A stretch of DNA of 22,057 bases from an uncultured Phenylobacterium sp. (lineage in GTDB: Bacteria; Pseudomonadota; Alphaproteobacteria; Caulobacterales; Caulobacteraceae), in assembly GCA_945952355.1 (NCBI GenBank), contig CAMFIW010000004.1, positions 1 through 22,057 on the forward strand, given 5' to 3'. The translations under genes and the position numbers were made by a program. Shown here one piece after another: positions 21,949 through 22,057 of the stretch. The notes under the pieces are model-generated. The model searched no databases. It saw only the letters and a list, made by a program, of their open reading frames with translations, and was not told the origin of the DNA. The stretch's first letter is position 1. The number at the start of each line of letters is the position of its first letter.

Positions 21949-22057
21949 ATGTTCGGCAAGCGTCCTACCGATGGCGATGGCAAGCGCCGCCCGCCCGAGG
22001 CCCCGCCCCCGGCGGCGGACGGGCCGGCGATCGCCACGCGCCCGCAGCGGATAGAGC
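21949..22057 (+). CDS. cpaF: Pilus motor ATPase CpaF, N-terminal fragment (cut by window edge)
   Basis: Thirty-six codons are visible, starting MFGKRPTDGDGKRRPPEAPP and rich in Lys, Arg and Pro. The MFGKR start and the position directly after cpaE, with no gap (TAG then ATG), point to CpaF/TadA, the hexameric secretion-type ATPase that drives pilus extension and retraction. The catalytic part lies outside the window, so the call depends on synteny and the first residues. Confidence 0.85.
   Translation, partial: MFGKRPTDGDGKRRPPEAPPPAADGPAIATRPQRIE

Noticed and set aside
1..22057. Search for CRISPR arrays, tRNAs, insertion sequences and phage genes
   Set aside because: No regularly spaced repeats, cloverleaf-like genes, transposase or integrase motifs were seen.

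Overview
The window is GC-rich alphaproteobacterial chromosome, most likely from Caulobacteraceae (Caulobacter or Phenylobacterium type). The main evidence is a pilA-cpaABCDEF pilus locus in the Caulobacter order, a very short PilA that begins with a Caulobacter-like sequence, CtrA-like boxes, GANTC (CcrM-type) sites and a CIRCE-controlled groESL operon. No phage, insertion sequence, tRNA, rRNA or CRISPR array was seen. Coding is dense, with many 4-bp start/stop overlaps.

Left part (1-4590). The groES-groEL heat-shock operon is read leftward and runs off the window edge; it has a CIRCE operator and a housekeeping-like promoter. Rightward of it are a small secreted protein with an adhesin-E-like pattern and a VOC-fold protein. 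A leftward modABC molybdate transporter follows, with a Mo-box-like palindrome directly in front of modA and an unusually short ModC. Divergent from modA is a membrane-anchored putative zinc protease with HEXXH plus a downstream Glu.

Middle part (4591-12208). An acyl-CoA dehydrogenase lies behind a PsrA-like palindrome and is followed by a TauE/SafE permease. Next come a leftward LysR regulator, a divergent small winged-helix-like protein, and a second TauE/SafE permease that is a clear paralogue of the first. A GNAT acetyltransferase, a leftward short-chain dehydrogenase of the hydroxyacyl-CoA type and a divergent UMF1-like MFS permease complete the block. A second PsrA-like palindrome sits between the dehydrogenase and the permease. 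The repeated operator suggests, but does not prove, one lipid-responsive regulon.

Right part (12249-22057). pabB and pabC (p-aminobenzoate branch of folate synthesis) overlap by ATGA. The rest is a tight adherence/Flp pilus region. A leftward trio encodes an orphan CpaC-N-terminal-domain protein and two TadE-type pseudopilins. Across a regulatory intergenic region lie pilA with tandem 3' hairpins, cpaA, and then the coupled cpaB-cpaC-cpaD-cpaE-cpaF run (cpaF is cut by the window edge). CpaA probably processes PilA, and may process both TadE-type proteins, since all three carry a G-xxxx-E-[FY] site. CpaC is the outer-membrane secretin, CpaD a lipoprotein partner, CpaE the polar ParA/MinD-like factor and CpaF the motor ATPase.

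Nothing here amounts to a clearly new defence or biosynthetic system. The best leads are the orphan secretin-N/TadE module, the paired permeases around a LysR/winged-helix pair, the repeated PsrA-like operators and the layered control signals around pilA.
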